DNA of 64,000 bases from Treponema saccharophilum DSM 2985 (GTDB taxonomy: Bacteria > Spirochaetota > Spirochaetia > Treponematales > Treponemataceae), in contig NZ_AGRW01000054.1 in NCBI RefSeq assembly GCF_000255555.1, forward strand, positions 248,001 through 312,000, read 5' to 3'. Shown one piece after another: positions 43,447 through 52,215 of the stretch (position 1 is the stretch's first letter; each line of letters starts with the position of its first letter). The position numbers and the translations under genes were made by a program. Below the pieces are notes generated by a model. It was not told where the DNA came from. It searched no databases and was given only the letters and a program-made list of their open reading frames with translations.

Positions 43447-44163
43447 TTATTTTGCGTCTGCTGACTTGCTTGATGATGAGCCTGATGACTGGAGTTTGTT
43501 GAGAAGCTCGCGGGCCCTTGTCCTGACCGGCGTCACGTAGCGGTAGTCCGTCGCGATGTAGCTGAGTTCCTGAATCATGTCCTTCTTGTCCTCGACGGAG
43601 TCTGCAAGCTTCTCGCATGCGATGACGACCTCAAGGGCGAGGCTTGACGTGGGGTTGAGGATGCGGTTGCGCTTGTTCGCCCACGCGATTGTCTTCGTTA
43701 CTTCGTCACCCTCGTTGATTCCGATGTCTCCGAGCGAGCGGATTGCAGAGGTGATTACCATCGGCTCGTTGTCGGCGAGCGCGATTTTGACGAGGCTCTG
43801 CTTTGCCTCCTCGGTAGCGACCTTTCCGAGAAGCTCGCATGATTTTGCGCGGATGTCCGGGTAGTTGTTCATCAGGCGTCCGTTGGTGCGGGTCTGGGTT
43901 GTGATTCCCTCTCCGGCGAGCTGGTCGAGCGCTTTCACCATATCGGGAGTCGCGCGGCCTTCTCCGATTGCGCTCTCAAGGTACTGGAGCGCGACGAGCT
44001 TGTTGTCCCTTTCCTCGGAATTCGCAAGCTCCGTTATTACGACGTCCTCGACTGTGCTGAGATATGCTGAATCGACAGATTTTTCAGACTTGGACTGGGC
44101 AGCAACACTGAACGTTACGAGCATGGCGCAAATCGTGCCTGCGACTTTTTTCAAAGATTTCAT
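43447..44163 (-). CDS. Exported HEAT-repeat-like protein
   Basis: A 238-residue protein with a signal peptide (KSLKKVAGTICAMLVTFSVAAQ) and an all-helical body of repeated helix pairs, for example IRAKSCELLGKVATEEAKQSL and EPMVITSAIRSLGDIGINEGD, typical of HEAT/PBS-lyase-like repeats (positions about 110-160). The C-terminus is Ser/Lys-rich. A strong AGGAGG ribosome site precedes the ATG at 44163. No catalytic motif; a periplasmic binding or scaffold role is inferred. Confidence 0.75.
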   Translation of the reverse strand: MKSLKKVAGTICAMLVTFSVAAQSKSEKSVDSAYLSTVEDVVITELANSEERDNKLVALQYLESAIGEGRATPDMVKALDQLAGEGITTQTRTNGRLMNNYPDIRAKSCELLGKVATEEAKQSLVKIALADNEPMVITSAIRSLGDIGINEGDEVTKTIAWANKRNRILNPTSSLALEVVIACEKLADSVEDKKDMIQELSYIATDYRYVTPVRTRARELLNKLQSSGSSSSKSADAK

Positions 44164-44266
44164 AAAAATCCTCCTGAATTTTTTATTTGTTTTTAAACAA
44201 ATATGCAGAAAAAATTATAAAAGAATGGCGCATAAAAAGCAAATAGATTTCCCGCGCGCGTCGGCG

Positions 44267-45001
44267 TCACTCCTCTATCGGCGGGATGTGGACGAGCCAG
44301 TTTCCGTTCGTCTTCTTGAAGAAATAGTAAATCAGCTCCTGCGTCGGCTGCACCTCGACCGCCTTTATGTAGGTGTCGGACTCGTAGCGGATTTCCGTTA
44401 TCTGGCTCTGCTGGCGTGCGGGGACGAATATGAATTTGAAATAATCCTGAAGCGTTTTGAGCTGGATTCCTTTAATGGGCATCCTGTTCTGCGCCTTTTT
44501 GAGGTTTCCTGTTTTCGACCAATACGACTTCGACTCGCTGTCTATGTACGGAAGCCACGCTTTGTAGTCCTTGTCCTTCATTATGACGGAAAGCTCGTCA
44601 ATTATGCGGAGAATTTTCTCCTTGTCTTCCTTGAATGTGTCCTTCGACACGCCGACGTCCCCTATCGAGCGCGCGTATTCGTCTGCGTCCTCGTCGGCTT
44701 CCTCTTCTTCCGCGGGGGCGGGTGGGACTTCCTCCGCGGGCGCCGGCTTTTGCGGGGGAACATCCTCCTTCGGGGGGAGGGGAGCCTCTTCCTTTTTTGG
44801 CTCGGGCGTTTTCTCGGGTTCCTTCGGCGGCTCAGGAACAGGCTCTGTCTCCTGAATCACCTGCGGAACCTCCGGCTCCGGCTTCTGCTCCTCGGCGGCG
44901 GGGGGGACTTCCTGCGGAATGTTCTTTATATCTTTCGTTCTCACGCATGAGGCAAGCATCATGACGGCGGGTATAATCAGCATCGTACTTTTCGTTTTCA
45001 T
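44267..45001 (-). CDS. Putative lipoprotein with Pro/Glu-rich linker
   Basis: A 244-residue protein: signal peptide and lipobox LASC (Cys about 18), then about 80 residues of Pro/Glu/Lys low complexity, and a C-terminal folded domain of about 130 residues (SIGDVGVSKDTFKEDKEKIL onward, ending NGNWLVHIPPIEE). The long acidic linker could span part of the periplasm. The ATG at 45001 gives a proper signal sequence; the longer frame crosses into coaD's 5' region. No family recognised. Confidence 0.72.
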   Translation of the reverse strand: MKTKSTMLIIPAVMMLASCVRTKDIKNIPQEVPPAAEEQKPEPEVPQVIQETEPVPEPPKEPEKTPEPKKEEAPLPPKEDVPPQKPAPAEEVPPAPAEEEEADEDADEYARSIGDVGVSKDTFKEDKEKILRIIDELSVIMKDKDYKAWLPYIDSESKSYWSKTGNLKKAQNRMPIKGIQLKTLQDYFKFIFVPARQQSQITEIRYESDTYIKAVEVQPTQELIYYFFKKTNGNWLVHIPPIEE

Positions 45002-45059
45002 TTGCAGGAAATAGTACATTACTTGTTTCGTTCGGTCAAACGTGCTATATTCGGCGCAA

Positions 45060-45548
45060 ATGACAAAAGCGATATTTCCAGGGTCGTTCGATCCTCCCAC
45101 CAACGGTCATATGAACATAATCGAGCGCGCCAGCCGCCTGTTCGACTCGATTGACGTCGTCATCGCGAACAACGTCAGCAAATCGTATCTTTTTTCCTGC
45201 GAGGAGCGGCTCGGGATGCTCCGCGAGCTTGCGTCTCCGTTCAGGAACGTGACGGTCCACGTCTGCGAGAAGCTTATCGTCGAGTATGCGAGGGAGAACG
45301 GGGCGAACATACTTATCCGCGGCATTCGGAACACGATAGATTTCTCGTACGAATTCGACCTCGCGCTCATGAACAGGAACCTCGACTCCTCGATAGAGAC
45401 CGTTTTCATCCCGACCGACCAGCGGTACATAACGTTCAAGTCAAGCGCGATAAAGGAACTCGCCTCTTTTGGCGGTGATGTTTCCGAAATGGTTCCCGAA
45501 TGTGTAAAAAGGATGATTGACATTAAATCTAAATCTGTTATACGATAA
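45060..45548 (+). CDS. coaD: Phosphopantetheine adenylyltransferase
   Basis: A 162-residue CoaD, the penultimate step of coenzyme A synthesis. FPGSFDPPTNGHMNII carries the GxxDPxxxGH nucleotidyltransferase site; RGIRNTIDFSYEFDLALMNR and TFKSSAIKELASFGGDVSE (each contiguous) match the substrate-binding region. ATG 45060 is chosen over the ATG at 45042 by family alignment. It is divergent from the lipoprotein gene and upstream of rpmF-acpP, which may be in the same unit. Confidence 0.93.
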   Translation: MTKAIFPGSFDPPTNGHMNIIERASRLFDSIDVVIANNVSKSYLFSCEERLGMLRELASPFRNVTVHVCEKLIVEYARENGANILIRGIRNTIDFSYEFDLALMNRNLDSSIETVFIPTDQRYITFKSSAIKELASFGGDVSEMVPECVKRMIDIKSKSVIR

Positions 45549-45597
45549 GGTTCATTGTTATCAATTCAATGACAAAATACTTAGAGAGGTAAAATAA

Positions 45598-45786
45598 ATG
45601 GCAGTACCTAGAGCGAAAACTTCAAAAGCTCGCACTCGCAGACGTCGTGGTGTGAACATGCACCTTGAGGCTCCGCATTTGGTTGCATGCTCAAATTGCA
45701 GCAACCTTATCCTTCAGCATCACGTTTGCCCGAAATGCGGTTTCTACCGTGGTCGTCAGGTTATCACTCCTGAGAGCAACGGTTAA
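45598..45786 (+). CDS. rpmF: Ribosomal protein bL32
   Basis: A 62-residue bL32: AVPRAKTSKARTRRRRGVNM start, then the zinc ribbon CSNCSNL...CPKCGFYRG. AGAGAGG precedes the ATG. Followed by acpP in the usual lipid-synthesis arrangement. Confidence 0.94.
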   Translation: MAVPRAKTSKARTRRRRGVNMHLEAPHLVACSNCSNLILQHHVCPKCGFYRGRQVITPESNG

Positions 45787-45842
45787 AAAAAATCCAAGAT
45801 TAAGCGGCCGTCATTTTTCGGTCGCTGGAAGAGGAGTTCACT

Positions 45843-46085
45843 ATGTCTGATGAAGAATTGTTTGCGAAAATCCAGAAGCTCATCGCAGAGAAACTGGAGA
45901 TTGATGAGAGCAAAATCACACCGGCCGCTTCATTCCGCGGCGATCTCGGTGCGGACAGCCTCGATACCTACGAGCTTGTCTATGCGATTGAAGAGGAGCT
46001 TGGAGTCCAGATTCCCGATGACAAGGCGAACGAGTTTGAGACTGTCGGCGACGCTTTGAACTTCATCAAATCGGCGCAGGCGTAA
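45843..46085 (+). CDS. acpP: Acyl carrier protein
   Basis: An 80-residue acyl carrier protein. The phosphopantetheine serine is in GADSLDTYELVYAIEE near residue 39, in a strongly acidic four-helix sequence. CDS length is standard and AGAGGAG precedes the ATG. It carries growing fatty acyl chains; no fab genes are in the window. Confidence 0.95.
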   Translation: MSDEELFAKIQKLIAEKLEIDESKITPAASFRGDLGADSLDTYELVYAIEEELGVQIPDDKANEFETVGDALNFIKSAQA

Positions 46086-46109
46086 GCACAATCGCTTTTG
46101 ATTGATTAG

Positions 46110-46160
46110 ACACAGGTTTTCGGCGTGTTTTCCGCTCGGAAGCCTGTGTTATTTTTTTTA
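46110..46160 (+). terminator. Terminator after acpP
   Basis: ACACAGG...CCTGTGT stem with inner TTTTC/GGAA pairing, then eight T residues. It falls inside a longer upstream frame of rnc and excludes that start. Confidence 0.75.
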
Positions 46161-46167
46161 TGGGCTG

Positions 46168-46917
46168 ATGTCGGACGTTACGGGTATGATTTATTCAAAG
46201 AAAGTGCTTTCGCCGGAAAGGGTCAGGGATTTGTCCCTTTTCTGCAGGAATATTTCGATAAAATTCAACAATCTTGAGCTGCTTGACCTGGCATTCCATC
46301 ACAGGTCGTTCTCGAACGAGAATTCCAGCCACCAGCATCTCAACAACGAGCGGCTCGAATTCCTCGGGGACAGCGTCCTCGGGATGGCCACGGCGACGTA
46401 TCTCTACGAAAACCTCAGCGACAACCCCGAAGGTGAGCTCGCCAAGATAAAGAGCGTCGTCGTAAGCGAGGAGACGCTCGCGCCGATAGCCGTGAAAATC
46501 GGGATAGACAGGATGCTTGTCCTCGGAAAAGGCGAGGAGATGAGCGGCGGCCGCCAGAAAAAGGCGATTCTTGCCGATGCCGTCGAGGCGCTTTTCGGGG
46601 CGTACTATCTCGACACGGGATACGAAGCGGTGCAGAAGCTCGTTCTTTCGTTCATCGCGCCCGAGGTGAGGAAAGTGCTTGAGAACAAGGGGCACAAGGA
46701 CTACAAGTCGCTCCTTCAGGAATGGTACCAGAAAAAATACAAGGAATGTCCCGTCTACGAGCTCGTCAAGAAATCGGGGCCGGAGCACGACAAGGTTTTC
46801 TGGGTCACCGTCCATCTTAAGGGCGCGAGCTATGGGCCTGCCCAAGGGAAGAGCAAGAAGGAAGCCGAGCAGAATGCCGCCAAAGCCGCCTATGAAGAAT
46901 TGACATCAGCCCGCTGA
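46168..46917 (+). CDS. rnc: Ribonuclease III
   Basis: A 249-residue RNase III. The nuclease signature [20 protein letters not shown] contains the catalytic acidic residues; [13 protein letters not shown] carries the second acidic site. The C-terminal dsRNA-binding domain includes [16 protein letters not shown] and [21 protein letters not shown] 46168 or 46186 is the start; anything earlier would cross the terminator. The enzyme processes rRNA and double-stranded RNA. Confidence 0.94.
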   Translation: MSDVTGMIYSKKVLSPERVRDLSLFCRNISIKFNNLELLDLAFHHRSFSNENSSHQHLNNERLEFLGDSVLGMATATYLYENLSDNPEGELAKIKSVVVSEETLAPIAVKIGIDRMLVLGKGEEMSGGRQKKAILADAVEALFGAYYLDTGYEAVQKLVLSFIAPEVRKVLENKGHKDYKSLLQEWYQKKYKECPVYELVKKSGPEHDKVFWVTVHLKGASYGPAQGKSKKEAEQNAAKAAYEELTSAR

Positions 46918-46929
46918 TTTCGGTATAGT
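46900..46929 (+). promoter_or_regulatory. rpmE promoter inside the end of rnc
   Basis: TTGACA (46900-46905), 18 bases, TATAGT (46924-46929). It leaves a leader of about 135 bases before rpmE. Confidence 0.7.
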
Positions 46930-47071
46930 TGTCGAACGTCCTTGTGGTGTTGTCTTGATTGGTAACGGTGAGAGGGAGGCTCGCGGCGGGAACTCGTTTC
47001 CGGAGCGGTGCCGTTTGTTTGTTTTTGCTGACCGGCTTTTCTACATCATCGGGCAAGGGCAAGGAGTTTTT

Positions 47072-47281
47072 ATGAAAGCTGGAATTCACCCAGAGTACAA
47101 AATTACGAAAATCACATGCCAGTGCGGCAACGTGATTGAGACCCGCTCAACTGTTGAGAACATCAACGTTGAAATCTGCTCTGCTTGCCATCCGTTCTAC
47201 ACCGGCAAGCAGAAGCTCGTCGATACTGCTGGACGCATCGAGCGCTTCAACAGGCGTTACGGAGTCAAGTCGGCGGAGTAA
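47072..47281 (+). CDS. rpmE: Ribosomal protein bL31
   Basis: A 69-residue bL31: [20 protein letters not shown], then [20 protein letters not shown]. The CxC and CxxC residues indicate the zinc-binding (C+) form. AAGGAG at 47061-47066 supports the ATG at 47072; the longer frame upstream is not conserved. Confidence 0.94.
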   Translation: MKAGIHPEYKITKITCQCGNVIETRSTVENINVEICSACHPFYTGKQKLVDTAGRIERFNRRYGVKSAE

Positions 47282-47304
47282 TTTCCGGCGCGCTCCCTTC
47301 TGGG

Positions 47305-47360
47305 ACTGCCATCGCGATACCGTTTTATTTGCGGTCGTTGCGATGGCAGTTTTTTTTGTC
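47305..47360. terminator. Terminator after rpmE
   Basis: ACTGCCATCGC/GCGATGGCAGT stem closing an inner stem, followed by a T-run. It lies between the convergent rpmE and methyltransferase genes. Confidence 0.85.
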
Positions 47361-47361
47361 C

Positions 47362-48513
47362 TCAGCCGAGGCGCCTTATCCTCCAGAGCCTGTGCGGCTT
47401 CTGGTTTTTGAAATCCTCGCCGATTGATTCCGCCGTCATGTCCGCGACCTCGATTTTCGCGCCGTCGTCCGTCTCTTTCGGGAGCAGGTTCTCGTCGAAC
47501 TGGAGCCTCCGCGAATTTGTGGAGAAATACAGCGTCCCGTTCTTCCTGAGCAGGCGGATGCATTTTCCCGCAAGCTCGGGCCAGTCGCGGTTTATGTCGA
47601 GCGTTGATTCCGTCGATTTCGAGTTCGAGAATGTCGGCGGGTCGAGGACGATTATGTCGAACCTGTTCGTTCCTTCCGCGTTGGGGACTTCGGCGAGCCG
47701 CTGGTTGAGGAACCCGGACACGTCGCCCCTGTGGAAGATGAATTTTTTCCCGTCGTCGGGGTTGAATTCGTTGAGCGCGATGTTGTGCTTCGCCCAGTCG
47801 ATGTACGTCCGGCTCAAATCGACGGACGTGACGGTTCTCGCCCTTCCTTCCGCCGCGTAGACGGAGAAGCTTCCCGTGTAGCAGAAAAGATTCAGCACAG
47901 ATTTTCCGGCCGCCTCCTGTCTGACCGTCTGCCTGAGCGGCCTGTGGTCGAGGAACAGCCCCGTGTCGAGGTAGTCGCTCATGTTGACCTTGAAAAGCTG
48001 CCCGCATTCCTGCACCGTTCCCTCGACTGTCGCGCCCGATTCGATTTTCTCGTACTGGCTTTCGCCCCGCTGCTTTTTCCTCGTCTTCGTCATCACGTGC
48101 GACTGCGGTATTCCGAGCGTCTCCGCCGCGGCTTTCGCCATCGCTCCGAGCCACATCCGCTCCTCCTCCTCGGGCTTGTCGTAGGGGCGCTCGTACAGCG
48201 ATATATGGAGGAACTGACGCTGCGCCTTGTCCCGCGCCGCGGTCAAATCGTTGGCGGAAATTCTCGACTCCTCGTCGCGCATGAACGCGGCGCACTCGAA
48301 TTTGTCGGCGATTCCGTCCGGGATGAATTCATAGAGGTCTGCCGCGAGCGGGATTTCCGGGATGTCCCTGTCGTAGAGGCGGTAGCATGTTATGCGCTCG
48401 CGCCGCGCCCATTTCCTGAGCTGCCGGTGCTTTTTCGCGAGCCTGTTCGAGAAAAGCGTCGCCTGGTATTCTATCTGCTCGTCCGTGTCTTTTTTTTGTT
48501 TTTCGCTGCTCAT
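47362..48513 (-). CDS. RlmK/RlmI-type rRNA methyltransferase
   Basis: A 383-residue SAM-dependent methyltransferase resembling the C-terminal (RlmK) half of RlmL, which makes m7G2069 in 23S rRNA. The N-terminal part (FSNRLAKKHRQLRKWARRE, then CYRLYDRDIPEIPLAADLY) is typical. SAM motif I is VLNLFCYTGSFSVYAAEG; the catalytic motif is DIIVLDPPTFSNSK near residue 290. RlmI-type m5C activity is the alternative. The fused THUMP/RlmL half is absent, so it is a stand-alone enzyme. Confidence 0.85.
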   Translation of the reverse strand: MSSEKQKKDTDEQIEYQATLFSNRLAKKHRQLRKWARRERITCYRLYDRDIPEIPLAADLYEFIPDGIADKFECAAFMRDEESRISANDLTAARDKAQRQFLHISLYERPYDKPEEEERMWLGAMAKAAAETLGIPQSHVMTKTRKKQRGESQYEKIESGATVEGTVQECGQLFKVNMSDYLDTGLFLDHRPLRQTVRQEAAGKSVLNLFCYTGSFSVYAAEGRARTVTSVDLSRTYIDWAKHNIALNEFNPDDGKKFIFHRGDVSGFLNQRLAEVPNAEGTNRFDIIVLDPPTFSNSKSTESTLDINRDWPELAGKCIRLLRKNGTLYFSTNSRRLQFDENLLPKETDDGAKIEVADMTAESIGEDFKNQKPHRLWRIRRLG

Positions 48514-48684
48514 TGCAAGCTCCTTTGCGTCCGATGGTTTTCAAACTCCCGCAAATGGGGTATACTTCATACATCTTATCAAAAAATCTACAAAAATAGT
48601 GCTGATTTTATGAAATTCGGGGGATTCCGTGCTGTTTCCGTCGAATTCGCCAAATATTCATCTTAATTTTTCGGAAAAAGCGGA

Positions 48685-50343
48685 ATGGACTATTCAGAAA
48701 TCAATCTTGACGAGACAATCCAGAAAGGGCTTGCTGAGGCAGGCTATGTGACGTGCACGCCCGTGCAGGAGCAGGTTCTCCAGGCTTCCCTTGACGGAAC
48801 CGACCTGTACGTGCAGTCCCAGACGGGGACGGGGAAGACGGCCGCCTACCTCGTGTCGATAATGCAGGAGCTTCTCTCCAAGGGCGCGGACGAGCGCGGG
48901 ACTGCGCTCGTCATGGTCCCGACACGGGAGCTTGCCGTTCAGGTGGAGGAGGAGGCGCTCAAGCTCGGGAAATACACGGGGTTGCGCTTCGCGAGCTTCT
49001 TCGGCGGCGTCGGCTACGAGAAGCAGGTCGCGGCGCTCAAGGCGGGCGTCGACGTGATAATCGGCACGCCCGGGCGCGTTATAGACCTGCAGGAGGGGCG
49101 GCAGATGGATTTGAGCCGCGTCGCGTTCCTCGCGATCGACGAGGCGGACAGGATGTTCGACATGGGCTTCTATCCCGACCTCAGGAAGCTCATCAAGGTC
49201 CTTCCTTCGAGCGAGGTCAGGCAGACGATGCTTTTCTCCGCGACGCTCAACCTGAACGTGAAGAACCTCGCGTACGAGTACACGAAATCGCCGAAGGAAA
49301 TAACGATTGAGGCGCAGAACATAACCGTCGACGAGATAAACCAAGTGCTCATGCACGTTTCCGGCGAGGACAAGAACCGGCTCCTCGTCGGCATCATCGA
49401 GCGGGAGAAGCCGGAAAGCCTCATCATTTTCTGCAACACGAAGAAGATGTGCGAGGTAATCTCGAAACGGCTCCGGATAAACGGAATCGACAACGAATTC
49501 ATCATCGGCGACCTTCCGCAGAAGAAGCGCCAGCACATCATGGACGACTTCAAGAACGGGCGGACTCGCTGCCTTATCGCGACCGATGTCGCCGCGCGCG
49601 GAATCGACGTGAACGACCTCGCGATGGTCATCAACTACGACCTTCCCAACGAATCGGAAAACTACGTCCACAGAATCGGGCGCACTGCCCGCGCGGGAAA
49701 GAGCGGCAAGGCGTATTCGTTCTGCTCGGATTCCCCCGAGGACGCGTTCAATCTCATGGGAATCGAGAGCTACATAGAAAAGAAGATTCCGTTCGTCGTC
49801 GCGGCCGAGGAGGATTTCGGCGAGGACAAGTCGAAGGACATGTGGATACGCACGGGCGACTGGCGCGATGACGGACGCGGAGAGCGTTCCCCGCGCGGTT
49901 CCTCCCGCGATTCGTCACGGCATCCTCGCGGGGAAAGGCGTGAGCGCGACGGCTTGAAGGAGCGCGGAGAAAGAGTTGGCAGACGGGGCAGGAAGCCGCG
50001 GATGTCGGATGACGAGGCGGGGCGCATGGCGGGGCTTTCCCTCGAGGAGCGCATGAAGCTTTACAAGGAAAAGTACGCGTCCGAGCAGCGTCCCGTCGCG
50101 CTGAAAGGCGTGGATTCCGCGCAGGCGGGAGGCAGCAGGGAACGCCGCGGCGGGAAGAAGCGCGGTGACGCCCCCCGTCAGGTTCGCTCCGGCGAGGCGA
50201 GGGGAAAGGGAGCTCCCGCTCCGAAACGGCAGGAGACGCCCAAAAAGAAGCCTGCCGCGCAGAATGCAAGGCCCGCGGAGAAGCCGAAGGGGCTGCTCCA
50301 CCGGATACGGTCGTTCTTCCGCAGAAGCGGTGAGAAAAAATAG
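48685..50343 (+). CDS. DEAD-box RNA helicase
   Basis: A 552-residue RNA helicase of the RhlE/RhlB type. The Q motif lies at about 23-30; motif I is SQTGTGKTAAYL, Ia PTRELA, Ib TPGRV, II DEADRMFDMGF, III SAT, and VI HRIGRTARAGKSGKA. Residues about 395-552 form a long basic, Arg/Gly/Lys/Pro-rich tail, which probably binds RNA. Expected roles are ribosome assembly and mRNA turnover. The gene is divergent from the methyltransferase and followed 60 bp later by the ABC-F gene. Confidence 0.93.
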   Translation: MDYSEINLDETIQKGLAEAGYVTCTPVQEQVLQASLDGTDLYVQSQTGTGKTAAYLVSIMQELLSKGADERGTALVMVPTRELAVQVEEEALKLGKYTGLRFASFFGGVGYEKQVAALKAGVDVIIGTPGRVIDLQEGRQMDLSRVAFLAIDEADRMFDMGFYPDLRKLIKVLPSSEVRQTMLFSATLNLNVKNLAYEYTKSPKEITIEAQNITVDEINQVLMHVSGEDKNRLLVGIIEREKPESLIIFCNTKKMCEVISKRLRINGIDNEFIIGDLPQKKRQHIMDDFKNGRTRCLIATDVAARGIDVNDLAMVINYDLPNESENYVHRIGRTARAGKSGKAYSFCSDSPEDAFNLMGIESYIEKKIPFVVAAEEDFGEDKSKDMWIRTGDWRDDGRGERSPRGSSRDSSRHPRGERRERDGLKERGERVGRRGRKPRMSDDEAGRMAGLSLEERMKLYKEKYASEQRPVALKGVDSAQAGGSRERRGGKKRGDAPRQVRSGEARGKGAPAPKRQETPKKKPAAQNARPAEKPKGLLHRIRSFFRRSGEKK

Positions 50344-50403
50344 CGTTACGTGCCGGGGCAGAACGTTCCCGGCGCGGAGAAAATCAAAAACGGAGAATTT
50401 GCG

Positions 50404-52044
50404 ATGATTACAGTTTCAGACGTTTCGCTTCACTTCAGCGAGAAGCCTCTTTTCAAGAATGTCAACATAAAATTCACGGCGGGCAACTGCTACGGCATTA
50501 TCGGCGCGAACGGCGCGGGGAAATCTACCTTCCTCAAGGTTCTTTCCGGCGAAATCGAGCACGATTCCGGGGACATCTTCATCACGCCGGGCGAGCGCAT
50601 GGCAGTTCTCAGCCAGAACCACTTCGCGTTCGATGAATTCAGCGTCAAGGACACGGTTCTTCAGGGATACCCGAAGCTCCATCAGGTCTCAAAGGAGCGC
50701 GATGAGATTTACTCGAAGGCCGACTTCACCGAGGAGGACGGAATCCGCTCGGCGGAGCTTGAGGCTGAATTCGGGGAGCTTGGCGGCTACGAGGCCGAGA
50801 ACCAGATTGAGCAGATGCTTTCGGGACTTGGCCTTGAGGAGAAATTCCACGACAAGATGATGAGCGAGCTTGACGAGTCGCAGAAAGTCCGCGTCCTTCT
50901 TGCCCGCGCGCTTTTCGGCAATCCCGAAATTCTTCTTCTCGACGAGCCGACGAACGGTCTCGACCTTGAATCGATAAACTGGCTCGAGGACTTCCTCCTC
51001 AACTTCCAGAACACGGTCATCGTCGTAAGCCACGACCGCCACTTCCTCAACACGGTCTGCACGGTGACGTGCGACATCGACTACGGAAAGATTACGCAGT
51101 TCGCCGGCAACTACGATTTCTGGTACCAGATGAGCCAGATTCTCCAGAAGCAGGCGAAGGACCAGAAGAAGAAGAACGAGGAGAAGGCGAAGGACCTCAA
51201 GGAATTCATCCAGCGCTTCGCGTCGAACGCCGCAAAGAGCCGCCAGGCGACGAGCCGCAAGAAGGTTCTCGAGAAGCTTGAGCTTGAGGATTTGCCCGTC
51301 ACGAGCAGGAAATTCCCGTACGTGCATTTCGCAATCGACCGCGAAATCGGCAACAACGTCCTCGAATGCCGCAAGCTCAACTCGAAGGACGAGGACGGGC
51401 TGCAGCTCCTCAAGGATTTCGAGCTGAAGGTGAACCGCACCGACAAGATTGCGTTCGTCGGCGTGGAGCACAACACGATTTCGTCGCTCTTCGACATAAT
51501 CGCGGGCGAGGCGAAGGCGGATTCCGGCGAATTCTTCTGGGGACAGACGACGAGCATGACGTACATTGCCCGCGACAACAACAAGTACTTCGACAACGAT
51601 ATGAACATCACCGAATGGCTCAAGCAGTTCTCGAAGGAGCAGGACGACGCGTACGTCCGCGGATTCCTCGGGCGAATGCTTTTCTCGGGCGACGAGTCGC
51701 TCAAGAAGGTCAAGGTTCTTTCCGGAGGCGAGAAAGTCCGCTGTATGCTCTCGAAGATGATGCTCCAGAACGCGAACGTGCTTATCCTCGACGACCCGAC
51801 GAACCACCTCGACCTTGAGGCAATCGAGTCGCTGAACCAGGCGCTCGTGAGCTTCCCCGGCGTCATCCTCTTCACGAGCCATGACCACGAGTTCATCCAG
51901 ACGATAGCGAACCGCATCGTCGAGATAACGCCGAACGGAGTCATCGACCGCATGATGCCGTTCGACGATTATATGGCTGACGAGCAGATAAAGGAGCTCA
52001 GGAAGGAATACTACAAGGATTCTGACCGCAGGATAAAATTCTAG
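50404..52044 (+). CDS. ABC-F ATPase, YbiT-like, with one degenerate site
   Basis: A 546-residue ABC-F protein, expected to act on ribosomes. Domain 1 has an intact Walker A (GANGAGKST, 34-42) and Walker B (LLLDEPTN, 177-184), but its signature is SELDESQ (154-160). Domain 2 has a normal signature (LSGGEK, 439-444), but the Walker A position reads GVEHNTISS (353-361) and Walker B ends DDPTN (463-467) instead of DEPTN. So one composite ATP site looks intact and the other inactive. The linker 245-300 is basic and helical, with NAAKSRQATSRKK as in YbiT. No membrane segments. The ATG at 50404 is preferred over the upstream 50350. Confidence 0.88.
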   Translation: MITVSDVSLHFSEKPLFKNVNIKFTAGNCYGIIGANGAGKSTFLKVLSGEIEHDSGDIFITPGERMAVLSQNHFAFDEFSVKDTVLQGYPKLHQVSKERDEIYSKADFTEEDGIRSAELEAEFGELGGYEAENQIEQMLSGLGLEEKFHDKMMSELDESQKVRVLLARALFGNPEILLLDEPTNGLDLESINWLEDFLLNFQNTVIVVSHDRHFLNTVCTVTCDIDYGKITQFAGNYDFWYQMSQILQKQAKDQKKKNEEKAKDLKEFIQRFASNAAKSRQATSRKKVLEKLELEDLPVTSRKFPYVHFAIDREIGNNVLECRKLNSKDEDGLQLLKDFELKVNRTDKIAFVGVEHNTISSLFDIIAGEAKADSGEFFWGQTTSMTYIARDNNKYFDNDMNITEWLKQFSKEQDDAYVRGFLGRMLFSGDESLKKVKVLSGGEKVRCMLSKMMLQNANVLILDDPTNHLDLEAIESLNQALVSFPGVILFTSHDHEFIQTIANRIVEITPNGVIDRMMPFDDYMADEQIKELRKEYYKDSDRRIKF

Positions 52045-52084
52045 AACGACGGGAGGCGGGGAGCGCGGCGCGCCCTCCGTTTCC

Positions 52085-52113
52085 TTGACAAAAGGAATGC
52101 CCGCAGATAGTAT
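52085..52113 (+). promoter_or_regulatory. rho promoter
   Basis: TTGACA (52085-52090), 17 bases, TAGTAT (52108-52113), followed by an AT-rich leader of about 95 bases. Confidence 0.7.
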
Positions 52114-52215
52114 TTCAGCAATTCAAATATCCTTTCTTAAAAAAATAAAAAATACTGAAAACAAATCTTTTTTCATATCTTGGAATAAAACTTATTAATT
52201 AACGGAGAAAACAAA

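Noticed and set aside
48694-49671. Minus-strand 325-codon frame opposite the DEAD-box gene
   Set aside because: Antisense shadow; the plus strand has every helicase motif in order.
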